DNA of 64,000 nt from Fischerella muscicola PCC 7414 (GTDB lineage Bacteria > Cyanobacteriota > Cyanobacteriia > Cyanobacteriales > Nostocaceae): positions 29,256-93,255 of the forward strand of contig NZ_AJLK01000020.1 in the NCBI RefSeq assembly GCF_000317205.1, written 5' to 3'. Positions 8,580 through 20,374 of the stretch are shown in pieces (positions within the stretch are counted from its first letter, which is position 1; each line of letters starts with the position of its first letter). The notes under the pieces were generated by a model that saw nothing but the letters and a program-made list of their open reading frames with translations, ran no database searches and was not told the DNA's origin. The position numbers were made by a program, and so were the translations under genes.

Positions 8580-10688
8580 TCAACGTGGTTGCAAGAAAAT
8601 TCCTATGCCATTATGAACACGAGCTGCGGTATTGGGGAAACGGTCTAGAAGTTGCCCTCCTAAGTAAAGACTGGTAGAACTACCACCGTCCAGATTTAAC
8701 GCATCTACGCATCCCATTTGCTGCATTAGTTGAGCGTGTTCTGCCAAGGTAGGGCCAGCACCACCAACACGACTATGAACAGCAGCGATCATGAGGTTGC
8801 CTGTTGTAGTTTTACAAATGGCACTACGGACTGCTTTTTGGACAATAAAGGCATTACTGAATTGTTCGCTTTTGGCATCAAGGACAATTTGACGATTTTG
8901 TACTAGCAGGGGCCCTGCTCCTAAAATATTGGGGTAATTGCTAAATTCAGCAGGAGTGGTGGAACTTTCGATGCGAACTGAAGAACCAACAGGTAACAGC
9001 GAAGCAATATTTGTACCATTACCGCGTAAGGTGAGCAAATATCCATCTACAGGAATCGGAAAAGTACTTTGACCAACTTTGCCTGCTGGTAACTGATTAA
9101 TAATTTGATTTTTCTGGACAGTAAGGATAATTTCGTTGTCGGTTAAGGGAGAATAGTTCGCTCCCCATGCAGGAGTATAACGAGCTATGCCACTTTGGAC
9201 ATAACCACTATTGAGGGTTAAGATCGGCAATTTTTGGTTGTTAGGAGTGATTAAATTTTCCAACAGAGCCAGACGACCCATGTAAAATTGTCCAGAATCA
9301 TTCCAAGCGATCGCACCTCGATTCAAAATTGGACTTGACAGCCATTGACCATCCCGACGAATTGCCCCCAAAGGTAAGCGATTATTGCGGTTAAAATAAC
9401 CACCATTAATGGCTGCGACTGCTAATTGCTGTTGCGCTGTCTGCAATAGGGGAGCAGTTCCTTCCAGAGTATTGGAGTTGGTTAAAATGGGTTTGATTTT
9501 TAAGCCGACGGTACGCGGATTGATTTCTAACCACACGAGTGGAAAGCGTTCTTGACCTAAATTGATATACTGCTGACGCCAGTTTAATCCCGGAGCCCAA
9601 GTAATTGCTCGTGGTAGTAGTGTATCAGGGCGAATATCGATGAGCAGGCGGTTAGGATTGGGTACAGTGCTAACTAAGGGAGCTAACCCAATCGGAACTT
9701 GGAGACGAATAATTGTTTGGTTGTTAACTACCTGCACTTGCTTGATTAATGGCGGGGGAGGTGGAGGAGTGTTTTGTTGATTCTCATTTGGTGGCAATAA
9801 CTGTTTGAGTAGGTTTTCTGGAAATGGTGCAGGAGTAGGAATTTTTTCTACCGGGGGTGGTGGTGGAGGGGTGTAACGTTGGATTAAAACTGGATCGGCG
9901 ATGCCATTTAAGGTTATTGTCCAGTCTCTTGTAGTGGGAGCAGCTGGTTTGGGAACTGGGTTATTTGGATCGTCGCTTAAAGGTTGATTTTGTTTAACTA
10001 GTGGTTCTTGGTTAATTTGCCAAGGAGTAGGACGATCTAAATTGACGGTGATGCGTTCTATTAAAGATTGTTTTGTCTGAGTAATATCTGTGATTTTGGT
10101 GTTGGGTGTGGATATGACTAAGGTATTACCCTGCACTTGCATTTGCCATCCAGATGTTTTGGCAAAATTGGTCATATCCAAGTAGCGATACCCTCCTGCC
10201 AATGTGCTAACTAAAATCGGTGGTTTAGTCGCAGATGAATACCACTGGATTGGTTGTTTAGTAGAAATATTGCTGTTTAATAAATCTACGCCGATGAATT
10301 GCCTAATTGCTGCATCGCTGATGTGAGTTGTCAATTGACCAGCTTTCAGACGTCTTTGTAACCATGCCCCTGGCACGATTCGACCATTGAGAGAAATTTG
10401 ATTACCATAGTATATTACCCCTTGCAAAGGAGGTGCAGGTGGTTTGGGAATCAGTGTTGGTTTTGATTGAGTTACATTTGGGGATTGGGTAATTTTTGTC
10501 TTGGTTTGTTTTTCCGAAGTGATTAACTTTTGAGAAACACTACTATAAGCGATCGCACTATCTCCAAGTGCTGTTAAGCACAGTACAGATAAAACCATTG
10601 GTGATGCCAAAAACTTGACAAGCTTGCTGATGTTAACAACTACAACATAACTGCGATTGTATCGGCTAAAATTCGATGTTTTTACCAT
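8580..10688 (-). CDS. Secreted phosphodiester glycosidase (NAGPA) domain protein
   Basis: A 702-residue exported protein. An N-terminal hydrophobic segment (about residues 27-48, FLASPMVLSVLCLTALGDSA) acts as signal or anchor. Proline-rich linkers (PTPPPPP-like) lie at about 275-310. The C-terminal third carries the phosphodiester glycosidase signatures INGGYFNRNNRLPLGAIRRD and ALNLDGGSSTSLYLGGQLLD. The middle may hold an AMIN-like or copper-amine-oxidase-like fold, which I cannot assign. The family removes sugar phosphodiesters in eukaryotes; bacterial substrates are mostly unknown, and cell-wall or exopolysaccharide glycans are plausible. The gene stands alone between repeats. Confidence 0.85.
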   Translation of the reverse strand: MVKTSNFSRYNRSYVVVVNISKLVKFLASPMVLSVLCLTALGDSAIAYSSVSQKLITSEKQTKTKITQSPNVTQSKPTLIPKPPAPPLQGVIYYGNQISLNGRIVPGAWLQRRLKAGQLTTHISDAAIRQFIGVDLLNSNISTKQPIQWYSSATKPPILVSTLAGGYRYLDMTNFAKTSGWQMQVQGNTLVISTPNTKITDITQTKQSLIERITVNLDRPTPWQINQEPLVKQNQPLSDDPNNPVPKPAAPTTRDWTITLNGIADPVLIQRYTPPPPPPVEKIPTPAPFPENLLKQLLPPNENQQNTPPPPPPLIKQVQVVNNQTIIRLQVPIGLAPLVSTVPNPNRLLIDIRPDTLLPRAITWAPGLNWRQQYINLGQERFPLVWLEINPRTVGLKIKPILTNSNTLEGTAPLLQTAQQQLAVAAINGGYFNRNNRLPLGAIRRDGQWLSSPILNRGAIAWNDSGQFYMGRLALLENLITPNNQKLPILTLNSGYVQSGIARYTPAWGANYSPLTDNEIILTVQKNQIINQLPAGKVGQSTFPIPVDGYLLTLRGNGTNIASLLPVGSSVRIESSTTPAEFSNYPNILGAGPLLVQNRQIVLDAKSEQFSNAFIVQKAVRSAICKTTTGNLMIAAVHSRVGGAGPTLAEHAQLMQQMGCVDALNLDGGSSTSLYLGGQLLDRFPNTAARVHNGIGIFLQPR

Positions 10689-11456
10689 ATATGATCAGGT
10701 ATTTTTGAAAACAATCAACTCACACACAAACTAACCAAACTTTTTCAAATATCAAAAAATCATGACGTGAGTTTGGAACACGAACGTGATAATGTATATA
10801 TGGGCTTTTTGTCTCTTGTTAAAGCAACAAGCAATTCTGCCACTATGAAGACTGCGATTTTAAGAGCGCTAAATCACAACTAGCGCTAAACAAATACATG
10901 ACAGCAGTCAAAAGCTTTTAAGCTGGATCTAGGTGGGCCATCCTCACTAATTACTTGCTACTTAAGTGAGGTTTAGCTAGCAGCAACACAGGTGACAAAG
11001 GGTGGTCAGTAAAAATCTAGAGAGTTACTCCAGAGATATTTAGGAATTGCCAAATGGGTATATAGTGTAATACGCTGATTTTGTTTTTGAATCAGGATCA
11101 TTTTTGTCTCAAAAGATAGACAACTCAAGAATTTGATTTTTTTAGTTAAGCCGAAAAAGGCTACACAAAAGTAGTGAATTTTATTGGAAAATAAAGGGCA
11201 TTGAGGAGTACATAGCTTCACGAAATAAATAAAATACTGGGTGAGCAAACCTCGTTTGCTTTACTCAGCAAAAACCCATAAGAAACGACGCATAGATTTT
11301 AACACGGGCCTAGCAAATATCAGCCCGAAGTTAAAATTTTTTTTCCTTAAATTTCGGTGGTTGTGAATTTCTTCATCTGTCAATTTAGATAATTTTTCTC
11401 ACTAGCAAAGACCCAATTGTGAATTCATATCGGCATTAGGATGACAGGGATAGTCT
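10689..11456. other. Regulatory/intergenic region upstream of GOGAT
   Basis: 768 bp without a credible gene. It holds a short CGGGC/GCCCG hairpin near 11305-11326 and AT-rich promoter-like DNA. I looked for a canonical NtcA site (GTA-N8-TAC) and found none; a GTA-N10-TAC at 11058-11073 has the wrong spacing. GOGAT translation starts after GACAGGGATAGTCT. Confidence 0.6.
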
Positions 11457-14400
11457 ATGAATAAAAAATCGGTGAATCAAGACCAGGACATGAGATTTGT
11501 GGATAACTCACAGCAGTGTACCTACCAAGGACAAAGGTGGCTAGTTGAAGAAAGAGATGCTTGTGGTGTGGGTTTTATTGCCCATCGTTTAAATCATGCT
11601 AGTCACGAAATTGTCTCAAAAGCTTTAGCAGCTTTGACTTGTCTAGAACACCGAGGTGGTTGCAGTGCTGATCAAGACTCTGGTGACGGTGCAGGGATTT
11701 TGACCGCTATTCCCTGGGAGTTGTTCCAACAAGATTTTGCCACACGGGGAATAGAATTTCCTAGTAATAATAATGTTGCTGTGGGGATGATATTTTTACC
11801 ACAAAATCCCCAAGCCGCACAAAAGGCTAAAGCGGTAGTTGAGCAAGTAGCAGCAGAAGAAAAATTGACTGTACTGGGTTGGAGAGTAGTACCAGTACAA
11901 CCAGAGTTATTGGGTATACAAGCAAAAGAAAATCAACCCCAAATCGAACAAGTTTTTTTAGTCTCTGCTGAGAAAAGTGGTGACGAACTGGAACGGCAAT
12001 TGTATATTACCCGTCGCCTGATCGCTAAAGCTATCCGCAATCACAATCACAACTGGTCAGAAGAATTTTATATTTGTTCCCTGTCTACTCGCACAATCGT
12101 CTACAAAGGCATGGTGCGTTCAGCTGTTTTGGGAGATTTTTATCTCGATTTAAAAAACTCAGCTTATCAAAGTGCTTTTGCTGTATATCACCGTCGCTTT
12201 AGCACCAACACCATGCCTAAGTGGCCATTGGCACAACCGATGCGGCTTTTGGGTCATAACGGCGAAATCAACACCTTATTGGGTAATATCAACTGGATGA
12301 CAGCTAGACAAGCAAGTTTAGAGCATCCAGTGTGGGGCGATCGCATTGAGGAACTCAAGCCCTTTGTCAATATTAATAACAGTGACTCGGCAACTTTAGA
12401 TAATGTCTTTGAGTTACTGGTTCGTTCCGGTCGTAGCCCCCTGGAAGCCTTGATGATCATGGTTCCAGAAGCCTATCAAAATCAACCATCTCTGCGTGAT
12501 TACCCGGAGATTATCGATTTCTATGAATACTATAGTGGTCTCCAGGAAGCATGGGACGGGCCAGCACTTTTAGTATTTAGCGATGGTCGCAAAGTAGGCG
12601 CAACCCTGGATCGGAATGGTTTAAGACCTGCGCGTTATTGCATCACCAAAGATGACTACATCATCGTTGCTTCCGAAGCTGGAGTTGTGTCATTAGATGA
12701 AGCCAACATCATCGAAAAAGGCAGACTCGGGCCAGGACAAATGATTGCTGTAGATTTAGAAAGCAATGAAGTCCTGAAAAACTGGGACATCAAGCAGCGC
12801 ATTGCGAAAAAACAACCCTATGGAGAATGGTTGCGGCAACATCGGCAAGAACTTAAAACTTTGGTTAATGGTCATTGGTCATCAGTTAATGGTAATGGAA
12901 TCCACGCCAACGGAAATGGCAATGGACTCCGAACAACCACCAACGATCAACCAACACCCCATATAGATAGACAAACCCTGCTACGGCATCAAATTGCCTT
13001 TGGCTATACCACAGAAGATGTGGAAATGGTAATTCAGCCAATGGCAATAGATGGCAAAGAACCAACTTTCTGCATGGGTGATGATATTCCTTTAGCAGTT
13101 CTCTCAGAAAAACCCCACCTGCTGTACGACTACTTCAAGCAACGTTTTGCCCAGGTGACAAACCCCGCTATTGACCCATTGCGGGAAAAATTGGTGATGT
13201 CGTTAAAAGTAGAACTAGGCGAACGGGGTAATTTGTTAGACCCCAAACCCGAATATGCGCGACGGTTGAAACTAGAGTCACCAGTATTGACAGAAGCGGA
13301 ACTGGAAGCCATTAAAAATTCCGAGTTTACGACAGCTGAGTTATCCACACTATTTACAATCGCCAAAGGCCCAGAAGAGTTAAAAGCCGCAGTCAAGGCT
13401 TTGCAAATCAAAGCAACAGAGGCAGTGCGTGCTGGCGCCAAGATTTTAGTCCTCAGCGATCGCGCTGGTGAAGGCATCAGTTCAGAATACTCTTACATTC
13501 CTCCCTTGTTGGCGGTGGGTGCAGTACACCATCACCTCATTGAGGAGGGATTGCGGATGAAAGCATCCCTGGTGGTTGATACAGCGCAATGCTGGAGTAC
13601 TCATCATTTTGCTTGTTTAATTGGCTACGGTGCAGGTGCGGTTTGCCCGTACATGGCTTTAGAAACAGTGCGTGATTGGTGGGCAGATCCGAAAACACAG
13701 CAATTCATGGAGCGCGGTAAAATTGCTACCCTCACCCTAGACCAAGCGATCGGTAACTATCGTCAAGCTGTAGAAGGTGGTTTGCTGAAAATTCTCTCAA
13801 AGATGGGAATTTCCTTACTCGCTAGCTACCAAGCAGCCCAAATATTTGAAGCGATTGGTATTGGTGGCGACCTGCTGCAACTGGGTTTCAAGGGTACAAC
13901 TTCCCGCATCGGCGGTTTGAGTGTCAGCGACCTAGCCCAAGAGGTGTTATCTTTCCACAGCAAGGCTTTCCCGGAACTGACAACCAAGAAGCTAGAAAAC
14001 CTTGGTTTTGTCAATTATCGTCCCGGTGGCGAGTACCACATGAACAGCCCGGAACTGGCGAAAGCACTGCACAAAGCTGTTGATGGCAAAAACTACGACC
14101 ACTACGAAGTTTATAAGAAGTATCTGCAACAAAGACCGTTAACTGCACTGCGGGACTTGCTAGATTTCCAAAGCGATCGCGCGCCCATTCCGATAGAAGA
14201 AGTAGAACCAGTCAGCGAAATTGTCAAGCGCTTCTGTACAGGCGGTATGTCCTTAGGGGCGTTGTCACGGGAAGCTCATGAAACTTTGGCGATCGCCATG
14301 AATCGTATCGGTGGTAAATCTAATTCTGGAGAAGGCGGTGAAGATCCAGTCCGGTTCACAGTCTTGGATGATGTAGACACTTCTGGTCATTCACCGACCC

Positions 14401-16175
14401 TCGCTCACCTCAAAGGATTACGCAACGGTGATACCGCTTCCAGCGCCATCAAGCAAGTAGCATCGGGACGCTTTGGTGTCACACCAGAGTACCTGATGAG
14501 CGCTAAACAAATTGAAATCAAAATCGCCCAAGGTGCAAAACCAGGGGAAGGCGGACAACTACCAGGGAAAAAAGTCAGCCCCTACATTGCCATGCTGCGG
14601 CGCTCGAAGCCTGGTGTCACCCTGATTTCACCACCACCACACCATGATATTTACTCGATTGAAGACCTAGCGCAGCTAATTTTTGATTTGCACCAAATTA
14701 ACCCCAAAGCCCAAGTATCGGTGAAACTAGTTGCAGAAATCGGGATCGGCACGATCGCAGCTGGTGTAGCGAAAGCCAACGCTGATATTATTCAGGTTTC
14801 CGGTCACGATGGTGGTACAGGCGCATCACCACTGAGTTCGATTAAGCACGCTGGTTCGCCGTGGGAACTCGGTTTAACAGAAGTGCATCGCGTCCTGATG
14901 GAGAATAGCTTGCGGGCTCGCGTGATTCTGCGTGTAGACGGTGGGATCAAGAGCGGCTGGGATATAATTATGGGTGCGTTGATGGGAGCAGAAGAATTCG
15001 GCTTCGGTTCCATCGCCATGATTGCCGAAGGTTGTATCATGGCCCGCATCTGTCATACCAATAATTGCCCTGTGGGCGTTGCTTCCCAGAGAGAAGAACT
15101 ACGCAGGCGGTTTACGGGTATGCCAGAACACGTAGTCAACTTCTTCTACTTTATCGCCGAAGAAGTGCGGAGCTTGCTAGCAAGACTTGGTTATCGTTCA
15201 TTGCTAGATATAGTTGGACGCGCTGATTTGTTGAAAGCACGGCAAGATGTGCATCTGAACAAAACCCAAGCATTGAACCTCGACTGCTTATTACAGCTAC
15301 CAAACACTAAAACAGACCGTAGCTGGTTAGTGCATGAAGAAGTCCACAGCAATGGTGTGGTTTTGGATGATCAATTGCTTGCTGATCCTGATATCCAAGC
15401 TGCGATTAGTAATCATACTGTTGTCACGAAGACTGTACCTGTTGTCAACACTGACAGAACCGTCGGCGCGCGCTTAGCAGGAGCGATCGCTTCTCAATAC
15501 GGCGACGATGGCTTTGGTGGACAGATTCACCTCAACTTCCAAGGTAGTGTGGGACAAAGCTTTGGTGCTTTTAACCTACCCGGAATGATTCTTACCTTGG
15601 AAGGCGAAGCCAACGACTACGTAGGCAAGGGGATGAATGGCGGTGAAATTATCATTAAACCGCCTGCGATTGCCAACTACGACTCATCACAAAACGTAAT
15701 TATTGGTAATACCTGTCTCTACGGTGCTACTGGTGGAATATTATTTGCCAACGGTTTGGCTGGAGAACGCTTTGCTGTCCGCAACTCGAAAGGTACAGCC
15801 GTGATTGAAGGAGCAGGTGATCACTGCTGCGAGTATATGACTGGTGGGGTAGTTGTTGTCCTTGGTAAAGTCGGACGTAACGTAGGTGCTGGTATGACTG
15901 GCGGACTAGCTTACTTTTTGGATGAAGATGGTAACTTCCCAGAATTAGTCAACCGGGAAATTGTGACAATTCAGCGAGTTATGACAGCAGCTGGTGAAAA
16001 GCAACTCAAAGAGTTAATCACAGCTCATCTGTATCGCACCGAATCACCAAAGGCGAAGATGATCCTAGAAAATTGGCAAGAATTCTTGCCTAAATTCTGG
16101 CAGTTAGTTCCACCTTCTGAAGCCGATGGTCCAGAAGCTAATCCTCAACAAGAAAAGCAGTTGAGTCCAGTTTAA
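11457..16175 (+). CDS. glsF: Glutamate synthase, single-chain (ferredoxin-dependent type) GOGAT
   Basis: GOGAT makes two glutamates from glutamine and 2-oxoglutarate, completing the GS-GOGAT ammonium-assimilation cycle. The 1572-residue chain has the N-terminal amidotransferase with the expected nucleophile Cys36 after a short propeptide ([14 protein letters not shown]). It then has the central and FMN domains, the 3Fe-4S cysteines C1193-x5-C1199-x4-C1204 ([12 protein letters not shown]), and the C-terminal GXGXG beta-helix. No GltD-like small subunit is adjacent, which fits a ferredoxin enzyme. Oddity: an Asn/Gly/His-rich linker at about residues 468-492 contains a TTGGTCA-type repeat in frame. 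A strong terminator follows at 16235. Confidence 0.97.
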   Translation: MNKKSVNQDQDMRFVDNSQQCTYQGQRWLVEERDACGVGFIAHRLNHASHEIVSKALAALTCLEHRGGCSADQDSGDGAGILTAIPWELFQQDFATRGIEFPSNNNVAVGMIFLPQNPQAAQKAKAVVEQVAAEEKLTVLGWRVVPVQPELLGIQAKENQPQIEQVFLVSAEKSGDELERQLYITRRLIAKAIRNHNHNWSEEFYICSLSTRTIVYKGMVRSAVLGDFYLDLKNSAYQSAFAVYHRRFSTNTMPKWPLAQPMRLLGHNGEINTLLGNINWMTARQASLEHPVWGDRIEELKPFVNINNSDSATLDNVFELLVRSGRSPLEALMIMVPEAYQNQPSLRDYPEIIDFYEYYSGLQEAWDGPALLVFSDGRKVGATLDRNGLRPARYCITKDDYIIVASEAGVVSLDEANIIEKGRLGPGQMIAVDLESNEVLKNWDIKQRIAKKQPYGEWLRQHRQELKTLVNGHWSSVNGNGIHANGNGNGLRTTTNDQPTPHIDRQTLLRHQIAFGYTTEDVEMVIQPMAIDGKEPTFCMGDDIPLAVLSEKPHLLYDYFKQRFAQVTNPAIDPLREKLVMSLKVELGERGNLLDPKPEYARRLKLESPVLTEAELEAIKNSEFTTAELSTLFTIAKGPEELKAAVKALQIKATEAVRAGAKILVLSDRAGEGISSEYSYIPPLLAVGAVHHHLIEEGLRMKASLVVDTAQCWSTHHFACLIGYGAGAVCPYMALETVRDWWADPKTQQFMERGKIATLTLDQAIGNYRQAVEGGLLKILSKMGISLLASYQAAQIFEAIGIGGDLLQLGFKGTTSRIGGLSVSDLAQEVLSFHSKAFPELTTKKLENLGFVNYRPGGEYHMNSPELAKALHKAVDGKNYDHYEVYKKYLQQRPLTALRDLLDFQSDRAPIPIEEVEPVSEIVKRFCTGGMSLGALSREAHETLAIAMNRIGGKSNSGEGGEDPVRFTVLDDVDTSGHSPTLAHLKGLRNGDTASSAIKQVASGRFGVTPEYLMSAKQIEIKIAQGAKPGEGGQLPGKKVSPYIAMLRRSKPGVTLISPPPHHDIYSIEDLAQLIFDLHQINPKAQVSVKLVAEIGIGTIAAGVAKANADIIQVSGHDGGTGASPLSSIKHAGSPWELGLTEVHRVLMENSLRARVILRVDGGIKSGWDIIMGALMGAEEFGFGSIAMIAEGCIMARICHTNNCPVGVASQREELRRRFTGMPEHVVNFFYFIAEEVRSLLARLGYRSLLDIVGRADLLKARQDVHLNKTQALNLDCLLQLPNTKTDRSWLVHEEVHSNGVVLDDQLLADPDIQAAISNHTVVTKTVPVVNTDRTVGARLAGAIASQYGDDGFGGQIHLNFQGSVGQSFGAFNLPGMILTLEGEANDYVGKGMNGGEIIIKPPAIANYDSSQNVIIGNTCLYGATGGILFANGLAGERFAVRNSKGTAVIEGAGDHCCEYMTGGVVVVLGKVGRNVGAGMTGGLAYFLDEDGNFPELVNREIVTIQRVMTAAGEKQLKELITAHLYRTESPKAKMILENWQEFLPKFWQLVPPSEADGPEANPQQEKQLSPV

Positions 16176-16234
16176 TTCAAAAGGCAGAAGGCACTTATCG
16201 TTGTGATTTTGCCTTGATTTTTTCAGATTGATAG

Positions 16235-16270
16235 AGAAAAGGCGCAAAAATCTGCGCCTTTTCTATTTTT
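16235..16270 (+). terminator. Rho-independent terminator after GOGAT
   Basis: 12-bp perfect stem AGAAAAGGCGCA / TGCGCCTTTTCT (16235-16246 / 16253-16264) with a 6-nt loop and a following T-rich tract, 60 bp after the stop codon. Confidence 0.9.
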
Positions 16271-16529
16271 AGTTAAGGAACTAACCACACCAGACGCAGA
16301 GGACGCAGAGAAAGAGATACAAGAGAATTTAACAACTAATTTAGGACTGCTATAGCGATTATTGTTAATAAATAATAACCACTAACGCAAAATCTATCTG
16401 CATTCATCGGTGTTTATCTGTGTGCATCTGTGTTCGACTTAAAAAAGATAATTGCCCAAGCGTAAAACCAGACCACCCTATCAATTAACAATAACTAACT
16501 ACAAGTAATACTTATTTTAATCAAGCAAA
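16271..16529. repeat. Dispersed repeats (GACGCAGAGGACGCAGAG and CATCTGTGT types)
   Basis: Contains a GACGCAGAGGACGCAGAGA tract (about 16291-16310), and a tract of GCATTCATCGGTG / GTGCATCTGTGTTCG units (about 16398-16437). Related copies lie at 20320-20355, 59580-59625 and 63915-63968. No gene seen. Confidence 0.65.
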
Positions 16530-17444
16530 CTATTTCTTTGTATTTGCAATCAACTTATAGTTCTTATCTTGTAATTCTAATAATTCTGGGATCGTGACAA
16601 AACGATAGCCTTGTTGCCTTAATTTACTAATAATTTGCGGTAAAGCTGCTACTGTATGAGAACGATTGCCGCCACCATCATGCATTAACACAATACTACC
16701 AGGTTTAGAAGATTTTAGAACTCGACTCGTTAAAATAGGGGCACTTGGACGACTGTAATCTACTGAATCAACCGACCACATTACTACTGTATATTTATTG
16801 CTTTTCGCATAACTAGCTAAACCATTGTGCAGCATCCCACCAGGAGGGCGAAACAAAGTTGTTTTTGCACCTGTAATTTGAGAGATTAATTCTGATGTAT
16901 TGTCAATTTCAAAAGCTGCTGCTTGTGGATTAAAAAAGTGATACCAGTGATGCCAAGTGTGATTGCCAATGACGTGACCTTCTGCCACAATTTGTTTGCC
17001 TAAATTGGGATAATTCTTAAGATTTTGTCCAACAACAAAGAATGTAGCCTTAATATTATTTTCTCTTAATATATTTAGGACTTGTGCAGTGTGGTCAGGC
17101 CAAGGGCCATCATCAAAGGTAAGAGCTATGACTTTATCCTTAGGAGGAAGTTTTGCCTGATTAATTACTGCTCCTTGAAAACGCGATGGTATGATATAAG
17201 AAATACCCTTTAATTTTGCCTGTTGTTGCCAACTTGCTAGCATTGCAACTTTGAATTGTTTGAGTCGTTTTTGAGTCCCTGTTTTGACTTCTTTGTCATT
17301 TGTATTTTCTATATTATGTTTAGTGTTAATCTCAGAGGTACTCTGATTAATAGGCATAATCAAACCAAGACTCAAGCTGCCGCACAGTGCAATTAGTGAA
17401 ATTAGTATTCCTTGCGGCCAGACAACAGACTTATTGTTTTCCAC
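16530..17444 (-). CDS. Polysaccharide deacetylase (NodB domain, CE4 family)
   Basis: A 304-residue membrane-anchored or secreted CE4 deacetylase. One hydrophobic segment lies at residues 12-30. The NodB domain has the metal and catalytic motif TFDDGP (Asp111, Asp112), GNHTWHHWYH (His162 and His166 as H-x3-H ligands), LFRPPGG and the late motif SIVLMHDGGGNRSH. All catalytic residues appear intact. Likely substrates are N-acetylated peptidoglycan or an extracellular polysaccharide. It lies upstream of the glycosyltransferase run (same strand, 1.2 kb gap), so a shared envelope role is inference. Confidence 0.9.
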   Translation of the reverse strand: MENNKSVVWPQGILISLIALCGSLSLGLIMPINQSTSEINTKHNIENTNDKEVKTGTQKRLKQFKVAMLASWQQQAKLKGISYIIPSRFQGAVINQAKLPPKDKVIALTFDDGPWPDHTAQVLNILRENNIKATFFVVGQNLKNYPNLGKQIVAEGHVIGNHTWHHWYHFFNPQAAAFEIDNTSELISQITGAKTTLFRPPGGMLHNGLASYAKSNKYTVVMWSVDSVDYSRPSAPILTSRVLKSSKPGSIVLMHDGGGNRSHTVAALPQIISKLRQQGYRFVTIPELLELQDKNYKLIANTKK

Positions 17445-18676
17445 TTCATAACTCCTTCACAGAATTAACCATCAGTCACCTTGCTGACGGTAATTTATAA
17501 CACAGTTTTTCAGATATTTTTGAAATAGCCTGCTGTTTTCTGTTAATCCTAAAAAATTCACACAGATTAACAGAAAATTAGATATTGGACAGAGATATTA
17601 CAGAAGTCTAACTGAATCCTATATGATTTAGCTTTGGAAGGCCAATGCTTGTAATTTACTATATTTATTAATATTTCTTGATTTTTAAGATTTTAAAGTA
17701 TTGATTTCATAATCTATTCAATTATATTCTACGGCTAGATAATATTTTGAGCTTGAAAAAAATCTTAAATTTCGAGTCTAGTTTCGCAATTAAATCTACG
17801 TAAACTAGCTAGACGTGTATCGGTCAAAATAGTTTCTTGTCTATTTTAAACATTTAAAATTTAAGCTATACCATCATCATCTTGCACAGATTTTATTTAG
17901 CCAATAAATTTGTTGGCTAATATCTTCAATCTACTTTAGTAGACAGATTAATCTTATTCATTCTTAGATGAGTTTTGCTAGAAGCCTAGAACTTTAGTGA
18001 TAGGCTTTATGAAAGCAATGTGCAATATATATGTACAGCTACTCTTAAGCGAGTCAACAAGTGCTATTTTAGCAATAGCTGAATTTGTGGACAGTTAACT
18101 CAAGTACTATTTTTGATGCCGATACTTTAGTAATCTAGTCACTAAAATAATAATTTGTTGATCCCAAAAACTTAGTCAGCATCCCAATTTTTGAAAAATC
18201 TCTGGCGATTAGAAATCACAGCTACACAAAGAAAGCTTGCCTACGCAGGCTGCGATTAGTCCGTAAAGGCGGACTTGGTTTGTATAGCTACAGACTTCGA
18301 GCTTATGGGGCTTTTAAACATTTAGGATGCTCCTTTGGATTAGAAGCAACAAAAATTGAGCTTTGTTTAGGTGTAGTAAACAAACTCAGTTTCTTGATCT
18401 CAAGTTATGATGCTAACTCCTGTTCTAAAGATGAGTAAGAATTGAATCTTACTATCTACTAATTTAAAGTAAACCATATTGTTTACATCATCAAGATTAC
18501 AATTAAACACATACCTATACAGTATAAATACTAAAGCCCTCTAATTATCTGATGATTGATGCGCTTTCTAGGTATGTAAATACTTCTGTAACAAATTTTA
18601 ATAATATTGATTTTGAAACTAGTCAGAGTTGGGTATGAGGCAATACCTAATAACCGTCTCTGACCATGTATTTTAT
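17445..18676. other. 1.2-kb AT-rich intergenic region
   Basis: No credible gene on either strand. It contains the small TIR element at 18221-18288 and a hairpin AAGCCTA/TAGGCTT near 17982-18007. The rest is AT-rich and featureless to me. Confidence 0.6.
18221..18288. mobile_element. 68-bp hairpin element (MITE-like)
   Basis: Outer inverted repeat GCTACACAAA / TTTGTATAGC (18221-18230 / 18279-18288, one mismatch) encloses two smaller hairpins, GCCTACGCAGGC (18239-18250) and AGTCCG-TAAAGG-CGGACT (18258-18275). The GGACTTGGTTTGTATAGC string is, from memory, a common Nostocales repeat. Confidence 0.5.
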
Positions 18677-19969
18677 TTAACCTACCCACCGATCCTGAGC
18701 AAAGCCGATGGCAATCCTGGCTAGCAAAACAGAAAACCAGCCTATAATCAGGTATCCTTGACGAGGATAACGCTCCAAAAAAACACCCAGAGCTATACTC
18801 AAGGGTACAATACCGTAGGCGAGACGGCTCAGGGATATCGTACCACCAGATGCTAGTAACAAAGCAATACCGCAAAAACCGTAAAAAACAGTAACCGAGG
18901 TCAATTCTTTACGTAAGCGCCATAAAAGGTAAGCACCTCCTAGCACCATGACTGCGTTGAGTAGATTAGTAATATATCGATCGCTAGCCAGTATGAGAGA
19001 AATTGTTACTACAGCGTAAAAGACGTAAATCTTAATGACAGAACTTAACTTTTGTTGTTCGCGCCACAACAGATAACCACTGCTAACTATAATGCTACAC
19101 AACAGTGGATGTAATAATCTCTGAATCCAGCTGTGCTGTCCGTCTGATTTACCTAGTGCGATCTCTAACAGCATATTCCACCAACCTTGCCCATCAAATC
19201 CTAAAGAAGGACGCCATCCTTTTTGGGCATTGATAAAAGCGATCGCATCACCAAAATCAATTGCACAATATAGACTGAACAGAAGCAGACCTATCGTCGT
19301 AGCAGCAGCAGCTAGGTAGGCGATCCTGGGACGACGTTCTCTCCAAGCTGCAAGTAACAGGGCTGGAATTAATGCCATACCTGTAGGGCGTGTTGCTGTC
19401 GCCATTGCACCCCAAAAGGCAGTCCAGCGATATTGCTGACGATCAAAGGCACGCAAAGCTGCTGCACTTAAAAACAGATATAGCCCTTCGGTATAAATTA
19501 CTGTTCCAAATAACGAAAGAGGACACCAAGCTAACACAGTAGTTGTCCATCTAGCCCCGTTTGTTCCATGATGTTCTGCAACCCAAAAGTATACACAATA
19601 AAGGGCTGCTAAAAAGGTGATGTTATTCACTAGTAACCCTGCCACTTCAAACGGCAGGCCTAGATTCATGACACCACGAACCATGAGGGGAAACAATGGG
19701 AAAAAAGCAATATTGTGTTGACGCCCGTCATTAATAAATTCATATCCAGAAGTGGCAATGCTACGATAATGTACGCTATCCCAAGCATCAAATACTCCCA
19801 AACCAAAACTGGGTAATACTCCCTCCACAGGTTTGGGTAGGTTTGGTGCAATAAGCAACATGGCAATCCAAATAAATAATCGGCTGATTAACCAAATTGC
19901 TCCTGGAAAAAGGAAATCACTTTCCCATATACTTTTTTTGATAAATATCTGAACTTGAGCCATAAGCAT
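18677..19969 (-). CDS. PIG-V-like membrane mannosyltransferase (GT-C type), copy A
   Basis: A 430-residue multi-span membrane protein. It has the family signature near the first luminal loop (VFDAWDSVHYRSIATSGYEF, about residues 58-77) and HNIAFFPLFPLMVRG. The Asp of DAWD is the likely catalytic base by analogy with PIG-V/GT76 enzymes. About 10 hydrophobic segments follow. It would transfer a sugar from a polyprenyl-phosphate donor on the outer face of the membrane; donor and acceptor are unknown. Copy B at 25498-26757 is a close paralogue. The proposed start gives MLMAQVQIF; MAQVQIF two codons later is possible. Confidence 0.85.
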   Translation of the reverse strand: MLMAQVQIFIKKSIWESDFLFPGAIWLISRLFIWIAMLLIAPNLPKPVEGVLPSFGLGVFDAWDSVHYRSIATSGYEFINDGRQHNIAFFPLFPLMVRGVMNLGLPFEVAGLLVNNITFLAALYCVYFWVAEHHGTNGARWTTTVLAWCPLSLFGTVIYTEGLYLFLSAAALRAFDRQQYRWTAFWGAMATATRPTGMALIPALLLAAWRERRPRIAYLAAAATTIGLLLFSLYCAIDFGDAIAFINAQKGWRPSLGFDGQGWWNMLLEIALGKSDGQHSWIQRLLHPLLCSIIVSSGYLLWREQQKLSSVIKIYVFYAVVTISLILASDRYITNLLNAVMVLGGAYLLWRLRKELTSVTVFYGFCGIALLLASGGTISLSRLAYGIVPLSIALGVFLERYPRQGYLIIGWFSVLLARIAIGFAQDRWVG

Positions 19970-20374
19970 TTATCTTTAAACTCCTTAGTAAATGTTTTTG
20001 CTTATGACTGCAAACGAAATGTCTCTTGGCAATATTTTGTACATTTCACTCCTCCACCAAATTCAATCATCTACTGAAAAGCAATTCAAGCAACTAATAT
20101 TTTTGAAGTTTATATTCAGTAGTTAATGCTGAAATATTATTGATAATATCCTAATAATTTATATGCACAATTATGGTATTGATATTAACAATTTTTAAGG
20201 ATAAAAACTTCATCTTACTTTGCCATAATAATCCTCAATCTTGATGATATACAGCTACAAATAGAGGTGCGATCGCTATTTTAGTTCTATCCGATTTGTG
20301 AAAATTAAATTGGAGTAAAAAACCGCACCAGACACAGAGTAAGCAGAGGAAGAGAGGGCAAAGAACAAATAATT
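19970..20374. other. AT-rich intergenic region
   Basis: 405 bp without a gene. A CACCAGACACAGAGTAAGCAGAGG repeat remnant lies at about 20325-20350, and a HIP1 site near 20268. Confidence 0.55.

Noticed and set aside
11041..11075. NtcA-like site upstream of GOGAT
   Set aside because: The spacing is GTA-N10-TAC rather than GTA-N8-TAC, and the distance to the start codon (about 390 bp) is long.
11006..11248. 80-residue minus-strand ORF upstream of GOGAT
   Set aside because: Composition is AT-driven (Phe, Tyr, Leu), with no ribosome-binding site or recognisable motif.
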